A DNA stretch of 64,000 nucleotides from Neovahlkampfia damariscottae (GCA_016618085.1 JABLTG010000005.1:206365-270364), one strand, 5' to 3'. Shown: positions 1 through 11,747, counted from the stretch's first letter. Notes: generated by a model not told the origin, from the letters alone. Program-made: numbers and translations.

Positions 1-1
1 A

Positions 2-607
2 TTAAACTTCAATGACGATGGAACATTTTTGAAGAGTTTAGTTTCAACATTCGGAAAATCTCAAAATTATTGGGATATCAAATTAGATTCATCAAAGAAT
101 CAACAAATATGTGCAAGATCTAAAACATTGAAGGAGTTTGATTTTCATACTGATGCTTCATTTTATGATCCACCTCCTGAATATATTTCAATTTTCGTTG
201 TTCAACCTGATGAAATGGGAGGTGGTATTTTCAAAATGATTGATATCAAAGAAATTTTAAGTAAATTGACTCATGAAGAGATTGAATTGCTAAAAGAGGA
301 GAATTATCAATTTAAAGTTCCTGATGAATTCAAAAGGAAAGAAAATTGGATGAAAGGCAAAATAATATTAAAAGAAAATTCAATTCGGTACCGAAGTGAC
401 ATTATTTCAAGAGATAATTTGAAGAAAGACCAATTGAATATTTTAAAAAAATTGGATGAAATGATTGACGATGAAGCTAATCATCAATTTTTAGATTTGA
501 ACAAAAATTCATGTTTAATTTTTGATAATTCACGTTTTTTGCACGCAAGAAGCGAAATTAAAGATAAACACAGATTTTTGAAAAGAATCCAATTTGACAA
601 AAAATAA
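2..607 (+). CDS. TauD/TfdA-family Fe(II)/2-oxoglutarate dioxygenase (5' truncated by window)
   Basis: The reading frame is open to the left window edge and ends at TAA 605-607, so the start lies outside. Seen: an iron-binding H-x-D motif (FHTDASF) followed by the family's typical PPPEYISIFVVQP strand, a glycine-rich turn (EMGGGIF), and near the C-terminus LIFDNSRFLHAR with a second histidine followed by HRFLKRIQF, where the 2-oxoglutarate-binding arginine is expected. This matches the jelly-roll core of taurine/clavaminate-type oxygenases, which hydroxylate small molecules using O2 and 2-oxoglutarate. The substrate cannot be told. The first visible residues precede the H-x-D by about 40 residues, so most of the N-terminal half is missing. 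No intron is visible in this part. Confidence 0.75.
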   Translation, partial: LNFNDDGTFLKSLVSTFGKSQNYWDIKLDSSKNQQICARSKTLKEFDFHTDASFYDPPPEYISIFVVQPDEMGGGIFKMIDIKEILSKLTHEEIELLKEENYQFKVPDEFKRKENWMKGKIILKENSIRYRSDIISRDNLKKDQLNILKKLDEMIDDEANHQFLDLNKNSCLIFDNSRFLHARSEIKDKHRFLKRIQFDKK

Positions 608-729
608 ATCTTCGTCAATCACTCTGAAATGAAAAATAAAAAATTATATTCCGCCAGCAAAGAAACAAATTGAACCATCATATCAAATTGAGTGTTAAAG
701 CAAAATAGCAATGATATTGTACAAGAACA

Positions 730-801
730 ACTCGTGTAGCACAATGGTAGTGCGTTAGTCTTATGAGCTGACGGTTGAGGGTTCGAGTCCCTCCATGAGT
801 A
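730..801 (+). tRNA. tRNA-Ile (anticodon UAU)
   Basis: A 72-nt cloverleaf can be folded by hand. The acceptor stem is ACTCGTG/CATGAGT (one G-T pair), the D stem GCAC/GTGC has a GG-containing loop, the anticodon stem is TTAGT/GCTGA, and the T arm is GAGGG-TTCGAGT-CCCTC; the discriminator is A. With a 7-nt anticodon loop (CTTATGA) the anticodon reads TAT, isoleucine AUA. The internal A and B boxes are present (B box GGTTCGAGTCC). A run of seven T follows at 805-811, the Pol III terminator. CCA is not encoded and there is no intron. The anticodon stem could slip by one pair, so identity is less sure than the tRNA itself. Confidence 0.85.
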
Positions 802-860
802 TCATTTTTTTCAAATGAAACAAATAAAAACTCAAATTGACCTGGTATCGTAATTAATCT

Positions 861-2086
861 TTATTTCCAAAATGATAGTCCTTCAATTCTGATGTCAGTT
901 TTTTGGAATGTTGTCAAAACCCCCTCAAAATTGAAGTTTTCAGAGTCAATCTTGACCTCCTCGAATTTAAATTGAAAGTCATTCAAATCAAATTTAGTGA
1001 ACCAACAATGATGTTTAATCTCTTTCAGTGTTGCCCTAAATTTACTTTCTCGAATCAAAATTCTGTTCAACAGATTTGTGACTTCTTTGCTCAAATAATT
1101 CGGAAATTGTATCGATTTCCTCAAAATATTTATCTTTGTCTCTTTGATTATTACTTCTTCTGTCAAGTTTCCAGGTCTTACAACAAAAGGTGGGTATCCA
1201 ACTATCAATTCAAAAATCAAAACACCCAAAGACCAAATATCAACCATTTTATCATATCCACCTTTTAGTAAAATTTCAGGTGCCAAGTAATCTAATGTCC
1301 CAACACACGTATTTGTTCGATTTAAGGAACTCAACTTTTTTGAGAATCCAAAATCACAAATTTTAATATTTCCTTCATTATCCAATAGAATATTTTCTGT
1401 TTTGATATCTCGATGAATATAACCTTTTGAATGTATATATTCTAATCCGCATATGATTTGATAAACAATCCTTTTTGCCTCTGTTTCATTCAATCTTTTT
1501 TTTTTCAATAAATATGAAAATAGATCTCCTCCGCTAAATCAAAGTTAGAAATAATATTATAATACTGAGCATATTCTGTAACAATATAAATACATTTATC
1601 ATCTTGAAAAGCAGCAAAAAATTTTATGATATACTCACAATTTGATAATTCTTTTAATGCAACAATTTCTCTTTCAATAAGATGAATTTCATCTTTAATA
1701 GACTCTTTTGAAATTACTTTCATTGAATATAATTCATTTGTAATTTTAAATTGACACAAATAATTTGTTGAATATAGACCTTCTCCTAATACTTTTAAGA
1801 AAGAAAAATGGTTCAATTTTTTTGGTTGAATATGACATTTGTATGTATTGTACCACGATATTTCAGTTGTAAAATTACAATTAAAATCTCTTGAACAATA
1901 AAATTTCCAAATTTCTTCATTTTTCAGAATTTGATTAAAGTGCTTTGATGTTCTTTGAAGAATTGAAATTTCTTTAATCTCCAAAAATTTCAAAACGTAT
2001 TCAAAAAGGGAGAAACTATATTCTTTTTGATATTTGAATTTTTTAGTAATTGAAGTTGTTGTAGTTGAAGTGTAAAAATACATCAT
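861..2086 (-). CDS. F-box domain fused to a Ser/Thr protein kinase
   Basis: Exons (minus strand) 1566-2086 and 861-1533; the 32-nt intron 1534-1565 has a clear CTAAC branch site and a TAG acceptor, giving 397 residues. Residues about 25-70 look like an F-box (hydrophobic helix, LKFLEIKEISILQRTSKHFN, then IWKFYCSRDF). The kinase follows from about residue 90: degenerate glycine loop (VLGEGLYSTNYL), the VAIK-type lysine in YSMKVISK, HRDIKTENILLD, DFGFSKKL and the APE motif in LAPEILL, all intact, so the enzyme should be active. The subdomain features (GGDLFSYL, GTLDYLAPEILL, VDIWSLGVLIFEL) are most like AGC/CaMK-type kinases. F-box proteins are normally SCF ubiquitin-ligase adaptors; joining one to a kinase suggests phosphorylation-coupled ubiquitination, which is inference. 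The start lies just downstream of an ATTGG element at about 2091. Confidence 0.82.
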
Positions 2087-2114
2087 TATGATTGGATAAA
2101 AAAATCAACTTTAT

Positions 2115-4859
2115 TTAATTTAATTTTAAAGCGAATTTATTAAAAACTGAAGATAATTTTTCAAAAGATAAATAATTATCATCATTTTCATCAATCAAAA
2201 TTGACTTCTTTTCCATTTCATTTGATCTATTTTTTTTTAAAATTGAAATAAATTCAAAAATATTCATTGTCGGTAAAAATTTCCATAAAATCATCCATAA
2301 ATCATTCAATTCATCATCATGATATTTCTCTCCTTTTTTAATGAGAAAATTGAAAATTAAATGAAATATTTCAACTTTTTCATCTTCAAAATATTCTTGA
2401 TCCAAAAATTTAATTAGTGAGTTTTTTAAATTTTGAAATGAATCTGAAGAATATTTAATAATTTTTTTTGAATAATACTTACTAATTTTTAAATAAATTT
2501 TAATTCCATTTGTGATATTTTTTGACCATATATTTAATTGAGCCAAAGTTTCAAATTGATCCAATGATAAATCCTTTTCAATTTCTTCTTTTTGTTGTAA
2601 AAATAAATTTAAGTCAAATAAAGAAATGTAAATATTATTCAACCAATTTAAACATCTCTTTGATAAATTATATAAATTTTCTTTTTTTGATAATTTTTCA
2701 ATTAAAATTAAAATTAATTTAGGTAAAGAAGAATAAAATAAATTTTGAATTAAAATTTCAAATAAAATACAAGATTGATTTAAATCTTGATTTTTTGAAT
2801 TATAACCTTTATGAAATTTACAATTTGTATTTAACAATAAATCTATTTTTAGATTATCCAAATCTAATGATGTTGTAGATAATACTTTTTCATTTAAACA
2901 AGGTATAAATGAATTTAAATGAAAATAATCTAATAATGAAAATAATAATAATTCTTTATCTTCATAGGATAATAATTCAATATCAGTCAATTTTAAGATA
3001 TTTTCTTTCTCTATTTTTATTTCTCCTTCATTTAAAATTTCAATTTGTTTTTTATGAAAATCTAATGATTTTTTTAATAAACCAATCAAAGATAAATTTA
3101 AATTTGTAAATTTTTCAATAGTTTTTTTTAATTTTTTCTTTTCAATTTCTTTTTCAAATAAATTTACAAATTCTTCCATTTTAAATTTTAAATTTTTTTG
3201 TTCGGAAATATTTTGAGTTGAGTTCCAAACTAAACTCGGATTTTCTAAATTGTCACATAATATCTTATGAATTTCTAATTTTTCTTCTAATTTTAATGAT
3301 ACATCTCTTTCATCACGAACTAATATATTCAATAAATAGAAAACTTTTTGAGCTTTTTTATTCCAAGTTTCTAATGATTTTGAAATATTATATAAATCAA
3401 TATTAGAACTTTTAGCACCATATTGATAATTTATATCAACTACTTTTTTGACCATTTGATTAAAAGAAGAAATGGATATTTCAAATATCTTTTTGGAATT
3501 AAAAATACCCTTTTAAAATTGAATATTTTTTAGAAATCTACTTACTATTTTCATATCAAAATTTGAATTCCAAATTTTAAATTTTAATGATTGTTCTTTG
3601 AAATTCATATCATTTGGGAGGATAATTTTATAAATTAATTTTTTTGTTTTTGGTTCATAAAAGTATAAATTTTGATGATCAAAAATACAAAATAAATAAT
3701 TTAAAGCAAAAAATATTTCGTAATCTTTTTTTTTCAATTTTTTAGAAGAAACTGTAGAAATTTGATTCGTTGAATTTCTTCGTTCAAAATCCTCCATTTT
3801 AAAAAATTTCTTACATGTGACTAATGTCTTGTTAAATGGTGAAATGGATGCAACCCTTAAATTTCCATTTGACGTTAAAAAGATCAATTCTTTTGAAATT
3901 GGATGAAAACAATAAGAGGAATAATAAAATTTTGAGTCATCAATTTCTTCTTGTTCTTCAGTAATTTCTAATTCATCTTGTTGTTTAAATTTAAAATTCG
4001 ATGTTTCTAAAATTGCAGTTGGATGTAAATTTGTTGTAAAATTTTTATAATTTTCTAAATTAATAAAGTAAACTTTCTTCAATGTAAAAATCCAACAACC
4101 ATTTTTTGATTCTTTTAAATCAATAATATCAAATCCAATTTCTCTTTTAATTTTTGGTTTTTCAAATAAGTCACAAATTTTAAATGTCAAATTTTCTTCA
4201 TTTTGTTCAAATTGATCATCTTCAGAAAATGAAATTTTTTTGAAATAAATTGATCCTGTTTTTGGACTGTCACTATCTGAACTCTTTTCAACCCAAATTA
4301 ATAAATTTAAAGATGAAATGAAACAACTATAATCAATTGAACCACTTGTTTTTAATTTCAAAAAACCAAGACAATTCCAATATTCTTCTTGTGAGTTCCA
4401 ACTCCAACTCCATAAATTTCCATTATTTTGTAAAATAAAAAATTTCAAATTTTTTGAATCTTCTTTGAACCACATTCCTGTATAAGAATTATTTTCATCA
4501 CCAAAACATAAAATTGGTTCTTTTGAAATAAATCTTAAAGAAGATTTAATTTCATCCTTTTTTTGTTGTGGTTGAAGTTGTGGTTGATTTTCATTATAAT
4601 ATTGTGAAACTGTATTGGTTGTAACATCAAGAAGTTTGAAAAAAGTTTTTTTCAAATCTTTGTAATTCAATTCTTCTTGTTTTCCTTGTTGTTTAATATT
4701 ATTGTTTTTTTTTTCCAGAACTGGTTTTTCTTTTTTGTTTTCTGTGTTTAATTTTTCAAAAAAATTTAAAATTTCATATTCTTTAGAATCTTCAACATTT
4801 ACAGAATTATCTAATAAAATAATGGTATTAATAGATTCTGGTGAAAGTAAAACTGCCAT
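2115..4859 (-). CDS. Large protein, beta-propeller-like N-terminus and helical C-terminus, function unknown
   Basis: Exons 3546-4859 and 2115-3509, joined across a 36-nt intron (3510-3545, GTAAGT..AAAAG), give 902 residues in frame. The N-terminal half is rich in beta-type, aromatic segments spaced like propeller blades (for example ILQNNGNLWSWSWNSQEEYW and FCIFDHQNLYFYEPKTKK). The C-terminal half is leucine-, lysine- and glutamate-rich and predicted helical. This layout is shared by nucleoporins, HOPS/BLOC-2 subunits and similar coat-like scaffolds, but I do not recognise a specific family. Residues about 45-75 and 85-105 are charged and Q-rich, probably disordered. The downstream gene on the same strand (F-box kinase) begins only 28 nt after the stop. 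Confidence 0.75.
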
Positions 4860-4880
4860 ATGTCCTTGTTTGTTTGTTTT

Positions 4881-5015
4881 TTAAATAAGTTTTTTCAAAC
4901 CTGGACAAGAAGTTACACAATGAATTCCATAGTCCTTTAGTTTTTTGATAACATTTATACCTCTTAAATTTGGATACTTTCTTTGTTCAAGTTCCACAAA
5001 TTGAGGATTATACAT
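4881..5015 (-). CDS. Possible small protein of 44 residues
   Basis: A short open frame from ATG 5013-5015 to TAA 4881-4883 sits in the only unassigned gap between the SUMO protease and the beta-propeller gene. It reads basic and soluble (LEQRKYPNLRGINVIKKLKD, then IHCVTSCPGLKKLI) and has a CCAAT element (TTGGCCAAT) about 35 nt upstream, as seen at real genes here. I recognise no family and it may instead be an exon of a gene I have not resolved, or chance. Confidence 0.3.
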   Translation of the reverse strand: MYNPQFVELEQRKYPNLRGINVIKKLKDYGIHCVTSCPGLKKLI

Positions 5016-5100
5016 GTTTGTTACTATTGTCACTAAAGTTTTAATTATTGGCCAATAAAATTTTATTTACAAATTGTCCAATTTTATTTTTAGTTCTTTA

Positions 5101-7596
5101 TCATGCCTCAAAAGAATCAGAAATATATTTGTTAATATTATTGTTAAATATATCATCTTCTTGAGAGAGTAAATCTTCATCTTCAACTTCTGTTATGTCT
5201 GGATTCAATATTCTTTTCAAAATATCTTCTGATGAATTATTAGTTTCTTTCATGTTAATTTGTTCAAATGTTGGATAAATTGTTTCTTCACTTTTATCTT
5301 CTTGAGATTTTTCCAAGACAATTGTATTGAATTTTTTTTTTTCTTCTTCGTTCTTTTCTGATTCTTCTTCCTCTTCCTCTTCACCAAAAATAGTTTTTCT
5401 TTTTTTTTTTAGTTTGTCTGAAGATTTTTGAGAGTCTTCCAATAAATCTTGAGTGTCAACCTTTGATGTATCTTTTTCTTTTTCTGGAGTTGCTGGTTCA
5501 TAAATTTCAACATTATCCCTAGATTTTCTTGTGGGTTTCATCAAATATGTTAAATCCTTTTTTGAATAAAATTCCAACAATTTCAATATTCTTGATCTCT
5601 TTTTGAGAATATCTTGAGAGTCAAACCAATTTTTTAAACTATTTTTATCTTTGCATTCATCTTTATTCTCTTTTTCAACAAACAACTGGACATAATGAAG
5701 TAAATAAACCTATTGTGATAAATTAAAAGAATATGTAAACATTACACCACAATCATATCCATTTGGTTGTATTGGTAATTTAGGTGATCTTGCAGGTAGA
5801 TTTTTATGAGTAAATGTTCTTTTTTGTCCTGTTTCAACAAAATATCTAGTTGTCAAATAATCTCGAATTTTTTTTGTTTTTTGACCAGAACTTCCATTTC
5901 CAAGTGAATCAAAAAAAAGAATGAATCCTCCTGTTTCTGTAATTTCATCATATTCATCACCTGGATGACAAACAATCAATACAGTCCAATGAGCACTTAA
6001 AAATTAATAAACAATCATCATTTCTTACTGTTCATTTATTGGAATAATAACATATTTTTTTTCAAATATTTTTTCTTCTTTTGATGGTATTCTTTCTGCT
6101 GCTCTATCAATATCTTTTTTCAAAATTGGCCAAAATGAAGTTTTAAAAATTTTGTAATGTTTCCTAGAAGGTTCTTCTATCAGTATGTTTTCAATATGAG
6201 AAAGATAAAAATCAATTATATTATCATTTAGCATTTCTTCATCATTTAATCTTTTCACATCTCTTTCAATAATTTGAATATTATTGTATAACAAAATTTC
6301 TTTTGTGTCATCAATTTCTGGTAAAGGATCATTGTTTAATCTTGAAGATCTTTTTGAATGTCGTGCTTCCCTTAAACTGGTAGAAGTAGAACTTTCTTTT
6401 TCTTCTGTTTCTGAGTCACTATTTATTTCTTCTGGTTCTATGTCAATTATTTCTGGTCTTTGAAAATTTAAAATTAAATTTAAAATGAACTTACTCAACT
6501 GGAGCTTTACTTGGTGTATAATCAAAATCATCATTTTCATCTCTTTTTCTTTTTTTAGGTGTTTTTTTTTGTTTTGTGTTTGGTGTTGTTTTCAAAATAT
6601 CTTTTTTCTTTTCATTCAATTTTCTAAAGTGCAATTTATCCAAATGGTCAGAACTAAGTTGGTCAGAAATTGAAAAATAAACCTAATAACTTTTGCATCT
6701 CCAAAAGCACTTGAGATATTTCTCAATATTTGCATTTGTTGCTTAAAATAAGCTTCATCATTTTGGAATTTCAGAAAAATCCTATCTGAACCAGAAACAT
6801 CAAATAGAGTTGGTGAAATCGTTCCTTGTATATATATTGTTTTTTCTTCTTCACAAATCATAGCTTCTAAGATTTGATTATAAGGCATATGAACTAAAAT
6901 CCAATCTTCAGATATTTTCAAGTACAGTTGAAATTTTGTTGGTTGAAATTGAAAGTTTTTAGAAATATACTTCTTTTGGTCAATTATAATCTCTTCTAAC
7001 AACAAATTTATGTCTATTTTGTCAGGCATTTGTGAATATTTCGGTGGTGAAATAGGTCTCGTTGAAGTTGATCTTTTTGGTGGATTATTTATTAATTCTG
7101 AATTTCCAGGATTAAAATCAGAATCTAATCTTTGACTTAACCTTGATTCTTTTTCTTTTGTTTTATATTTTCCAGTCATTTTCAACTGATTTCGAGAGGT
7201 TTTTGTTTGTGGAGTTGTTGGATATTCTTGTGACGAAGAATCAATAGTCACAATATCCAATTTCTTTGTTGCAGGCCGCTAAACATTTAAATAATAAAAA
7301 AAAATTACGAAAATATCTCGATCACTTCGAGAAATATTCAAAGCTGTTTTCATTCCTTCTTCATATAGTTCCTTTTCTCGTTTTTCAAATGGGTTACAGT
7401 TGGATTTTTTATCTTTTATCTTTGGTTTATCAAATGTTTTTGCTTCTGGAAAGTAAGGGTTTGGATCTTTAAGTGCGGCTGTTTTTTTTTTTTCTGGAAA
7501 CATTTTTTCGTCAATTTGATTCTTTTTTGGTTCCTTTATTTTTGGTAAAATATGTGGAGATTCTTCATCAGAAATTTCTTCAACAAAGTTTTTCAT
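5101..7596 (-). CDS. SUMO-specific protease, Ulp2/SENP6-7 type
   Basis: Six exons: 7309-7596, 6683-7278, 6495-6653, 6029-6457, 5746-5995 and 5101-5709, separated by introns of 29-37 nt, give 776 residues. The C48 cysteine protease core is complete. It starts with the LNDEEMLNDNIIDFYL substrate groove, then the catalytic His in EHAHWTVLIVCHPG (residue about 492), the Asp in FFDSLG, the oxyanion Gln in IQPNGYDCG and the nucleophile Cys in that same motif (about 572), followed by VYLLHYVQ. The long N-terminal region carries basic and acidic low-complexity stretches and a beta-rich segment around residues 175-290. The C-terminal 200 residues are acidic. This layout is that of nuclear Ulp2/SENP6-7 enzymes that trim SUMO chains. 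It diverges from the tepsin gene through a 95-nt promoter. Confidence 0.9.
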
Positions 7597-7691
7597 TTTA
7601 GAAAAAAAAAAGAAAATTATTATCCAATAACAACAGCCAATAAATTTAGATTCTTTTCAACCAATCATCCAGCTTTAAGTCTTTGAAGAAA
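7597..7691. promoter_or_regulatory. Bidirectional promoter, SUMO protease / tepsin
   Basis: Ninety-five nt separate the two divergent start codons. The segment holds three CCAAT elements (about 7623, 7639 and 7661) and no other open frame. The same pentamer recurs near most starts in the window. Confidence 0.55.
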
Positions 7692-9895
7692 ATGGATACA
7701 AGTATTTTAAAAGGAGCAACAGTTGACACTTCAGAACCATCACCTACATGGATGTCTCATGAAATAGCAAGTAAATAAAAAAATATAACCTAAAATAAAC
7801 AAGAAATGACCACAGACTCAGTTGATACTTGTCGTAACGTTAGTAATTGGCTAATGAAACGCTTATCTGATAATAGTGCTAATGTCAAAAGAAAAGTATT
7901 ATTAATTATAAAATATGTTGCAAAAAATGGCGAATCTGATTTTGCAAGAAACGTTGTTTTGCACAGCGAAGAAATTAAAAAATGTACAAGTAGGTTAAAA
8001 AAAAAAAAAATTGATAATTTTTATAAAGTGTTTAAAGGACCTACAGATCCGATTCATGGAGACAGTTTTAATAAAGCTGTCAGAGAAGCAGCAAAAGAAG
8101 CAATTTCAGCAGTTTTTGAAAGAAGTGATTCAACAACAAATTCAGTGTGGATGAAAAATAAAAGAACTGAAGATATATATCAAGGAACACAAACAACCGA
8201 AACATTTTCAAATATTGGACAATCCTCTTCAAATAATTATGGAGATCATTATATTTCAGGTGAATCCTCATATAATAATGGAATATCATCATCAGGAGGT
8301 AGTTCAAATGGTGGATATTCACAAAATGGACTGACTGTCACCAGTTCAGGTGGTATTGGACCTGCTCAAGAAAAAGAAGAAAATGGTATTTTTATTTTTA
8401 TTTTGTGTTAATTTTTGAAATAGCAACTTGGTCAGATTGGACAAAAAGTAAACTTTCAAATGCTGTTAGTTATGTTAAAAATACAAATGTTGTTAATCCA
8501 GTTTCATATGTTATGGGTAGCGGCAGAAAAGATCATGATAAACTTTATCTTTCTGAAGACAGTTTAAGAAATGGATTATATAACGGAAATGATCAACAAG
8601 AAAATGTAGGTAATTACAGACCAAATCCATCTTGGAACAATCAACCATCATCAAATAATGGTAGCACTTGGAATAATGGAGGAATTGGTTCAAATTCAGA
8701 TTGGCAACAACAACAACAACAAAAGAGTTGGAATACACCACAAATTCCAGATGAACCAATTAATAATGATCAAGGAAGTTATAAACCAGATCCAGAATGG
8801 AACCCAGAACCTGAACAAAAACCAAAAAAACAAAAAGGTAAGTTTAAATAAAAGAATTAAAGAAATATAGAATCAAAAAATATTTGGAATGCAAAAGAAT
8901 CAAATATTGATGGTGGAGCTATTGAAAAAATATTAGTTGATGAAATTACACAACCAAGTTCAAAACTTCAACCAACAAGACAACAGTTAAATGATTTTTG
9001 TAATAAAACAAAACAACTTGATATCAGTTCAATGGCTGTACTTTTAGATGAAAAATTAAATTCTTCAAATTGGCAAGTCAAATTAAGAACTCTTTATTGT
9101 ATTGAATCACTTTTGAAAGCAAAGTGTAGTGAAATTGGTGACTATTTCTTTGAAAGACCAGAATCAATTCAAAATCTTATGGATTCAACTCAAGAAGGAA
9201 TTAATTCAAAATCACAAAAAATAGCAAAAACTTTAAACATTCCAGAAAAAGTAAAAGTTGAAAAACCAAAAAAACCAAAAAAACAACCAATAGTTGAAAA
9301 TGATTTATTTGAAGGAATGGTAACAAAAGAAGAAGAAGGTGATTTATTTGATGGTATGGAAACAAAGGAAGAAAAAGAAGAACAAGAAACAGTAGAAAAA
9401 AAAAGACCAAAAGGAATCAAAAAATTGAAAAGTGAAAAAACAAAACAAGTTGAAACAGTTGAAGAAAAACAAGATTATTTATTAGAGATAGATTCAAAAG
9501 AAGAAATACAAAAAAAATCAAAACCAACACAAAATAAACCACAAGTTGATTCATCAAATTTACTTGATGAATTTTTTGGTTCATCAACACTCGAACAAAA
9601 ACCACAACAAGTTGAAAAGAAAATTGAACAATCACCTCAACAGTTTGTAAATTCACCAATACAATATCAACCAACTTCACCTTCAAATGTTCAATATGTT
9701 AGTTATCCAAATCAACCTCAAACTGTATACATTGTTCAACAAAGAAGAATGCCACAACAACAACAACAAAGAAATGTTCAACAACAACAAAATGAATTTT
9801 CATTTTTAAATAATAGCTCAAATACAAATGCAAATAATGATAATTCACCATTTGATTTCATTCAACAAGAAATGAATACAAGAGCAGGAAAATAA
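7692..9895 (+). CDS. ENTH/VHS adaptor, tepsin/MTV1-like (AP-4 accessory)
   Basis: Exons 7692-7770, 7804-8385, 8424-8837 and 8871-9895 give 699 residues. The N-terminal ENTH-like domain reads LLKGATVDTSEPSPTW-type start (here SILKGATVDTSEPSPTWMSH) through NVSNWLMKRLSDNSANVKRK to DPIHGDSFNKAVREAA, a signature of tepsin and plant MTV1, which bind AP-4/clathrin on the trans-Golgi network. A second helical VHS-like domain (ILVDEITQPSSKLQPTR to YCIESLLKAK) lies around residues 365-450. The rest is disordered and S/G/N/Q-rich, with repeated acidic DLFEGM/DLFDGM peptides near 9303-9360 that could be adaptor- or clathrin-binding boxes. A further in-frame intron may exist at 7990-8028 (39 nt, poly-A rich, GTAGGT..AAAG); removing it brings the ENTH core closer to family spacing (686 residues). 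Confidence 0.82.
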
Positions 9896-9926
9896 AATAT
9901 TTATTTTTACAAAAAAGATATTACTT

Positions 9927-11673
9927 CTATTTCAATCCTCTTTTTTCTGCTGATTTTCTTTCAAATTCTTTAATAACATCTTCATATCTTCCTTCTTTAA
10001 AATTTCTTAAACCAGGTGCATATCTCAATTTTTTTACATCAGTTCTTCTTTTTTTTGCTAAATTTTGTAATTCTCTAAAAGTTGAATTATTTGATTGAAA
10101 TTCTTTTTCGTTTTTGATTCTTTTTAAAATTTCAATTCCTCTCTCTTTTGATTTTTCAATAATTTCAGCTTCTTCTTTTTTCTTTTCTTCATTTTTTGAA
10201 TCTTTCCATGGTCCTGGTATTTTTCTCAATTCAACTCTTTTTTGTAAAAAACTCTCAATTGTTTTAATATAATGAACTTCATTAATTTCAACATCCCTTT
10301 TTCCAATATTTAAAATTTGAGGTGTTTCAGAAACAAATGAAATTGCAAACCCAGTATTCTCACCTTCATTGGTCATTCTACCGCATCTACCAATCCTATG
10401 AACATAAACTAGTTGAACAAAAATTAAATTTAGTTTTAAAATTACCTTCTGGTGAAGATGGAATATCAAAATTTATAACATATTTTAAATTTGGTATATC
10501 AATACCTCTTGAAAGTACATCAGTTGTAATTAAAATTCTAAATTTATTTTGTTTGAAATTTTCTATAATTTCTAATCTTTTTTTTGAAGATATCTCTGAA
10601 TGAAGTGAAAATGAATCAAATTTATCATTCTTTAAAAATTCAGAAAATCTATCTGCTCTCTTTTTTGTTCTTACAAAAATCAAAATTTGAGAATTCTTTT
10701 CAAATGGTGATTTTCTTTTTAATAAGTATAATAATAATTGATATTTTTTTCTTGTTAAACTTATTCTATATTGAATATGTTTTATCGGATTAGCAATTGA
10801 TAAATTTTTGTTTAAATTTATAAGTCTATAATTCTTAACGAATTTCTTCATTAAACCTTCAATTCCAGGTAAAATAGTTGCAGAAAATAAACAAACTTGA
10901 ATATTTCTTTCATTTGAATTAATAAAATCAAAAATATCAATTAAATCAGGTAAGAAACCCATACTTTAAAAAATTAAAAATAAATTTGATCAATTTACCC
11001 CATCATTTTATCACATTCATCAATTATAAAATGTTGTATTTTATCTAATTCAATTGATTTTGATTTTTTTAAAATTTCAAGAAATCTACCAGGTGTTGAA
11101 ATAACACAATTTATATTATTTTTTTCAAATGATTCAATTTGTTTTGAAATTGATTTATTTCCACCTGAAATTAATATTGATGTAAATTGATCATAATTTT
11201 TAATATCTTTTGTCAATTGTTTTAAATTTTCAAAAATTTGATTTCCTAATTCTTTTGTTGGAGTTAATATTAAAATTGAAGTTGAATTTTTATCAATTTT
11301 ATTTTCAATGAATAAATTTAAAATAGGTAATAAAAATGCAAAAGTTTTTCCTGTACCAGTTTTTTCAGATGCAATTACATTCTATAATGTAATTTTTAAT
11401 TTTTAAAAAATTATTTACTTTCAATTTTTTTATTGAAGGTATTGTTTCAATTTGTATTTTTGTTGGTTCTTTAAATTTTAAATCTTCAGTTAATACATTA
11501 CATAATTTTGAATGTAAACCTAATTTTTGAAATTTATTAAAAGACGTCTCTGTTTTATTGATTGAATTATTTTTTTCAAAATTTGAAACTTCTAAATTGA
11601 GGTAATGTTCATCTGATATGAATTTTCCTTTAAATCTTTTTTGAACATTTTTTGTGTTAAAAATTCCTTTCAT
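9927..11673 (-). CDS. DEAD-box RNA helicase with DECD motif
   Basis: Exons 11419-11673, 10999-11381, 10446-10963 and 9927-10408 give 545 residues from ATG 11671-11673 (AAAAAAATG context). Motifs in order: Q motif (EPTKIQIETIPSI), motif I as SEKTGTGKT, PTKELGNQI, SGGNKS, STPGRF, motif II as DECD instead of DEAD, SAT in FSATILP, IFVRTKKRAD, TTDVLSRGIDIPNL and motif VI YVHRIGRCGR. All ATPase and RNA-binding motifs are present. The alanine usual at the start of motif I is replaced by glutamate (EKTGTGKT). The C-terminal tail is basic (RRTDVKKLRYAPG), as in ribosome-biogenesis or organellar helicases; which of these it is I cannot decide. It shares a 74-nt divergent promoter with ARPC3. Confidence 0.88.
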
Positions 11674-11747
11674 TTTTTTTCTTTTGAAAATGTGGTAATT
11701 GATTGGATTAAATTGTCCGAGAATTCTGATTGGATTATTTTTCACCA
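11674..11747. promoter_or_regulatory. 74-nt bidirectional promoter, DEAD helicase / ARPC3
   Basis: Seventy-four nt lie between the two start codons. The helicase strand holds two CCAAT elements in ATCCAATCA context (about 11698 and 11733). A third CCAAT ends at the ARPC3 ATG itself (11745-11749). Confidence 0.55.

Noticed and set aside
903-1268. 121-codon plus-strand open frame opposite the F-box kinase
   Set aside because: The minus strand carries conserved kinase motifs there.
2522-3406. Plus-strand open frames rich in Ile/Leu/Tyr
   Set aside because: These are antisense to the AT-rich C-terminal half of the propeller-like gene.
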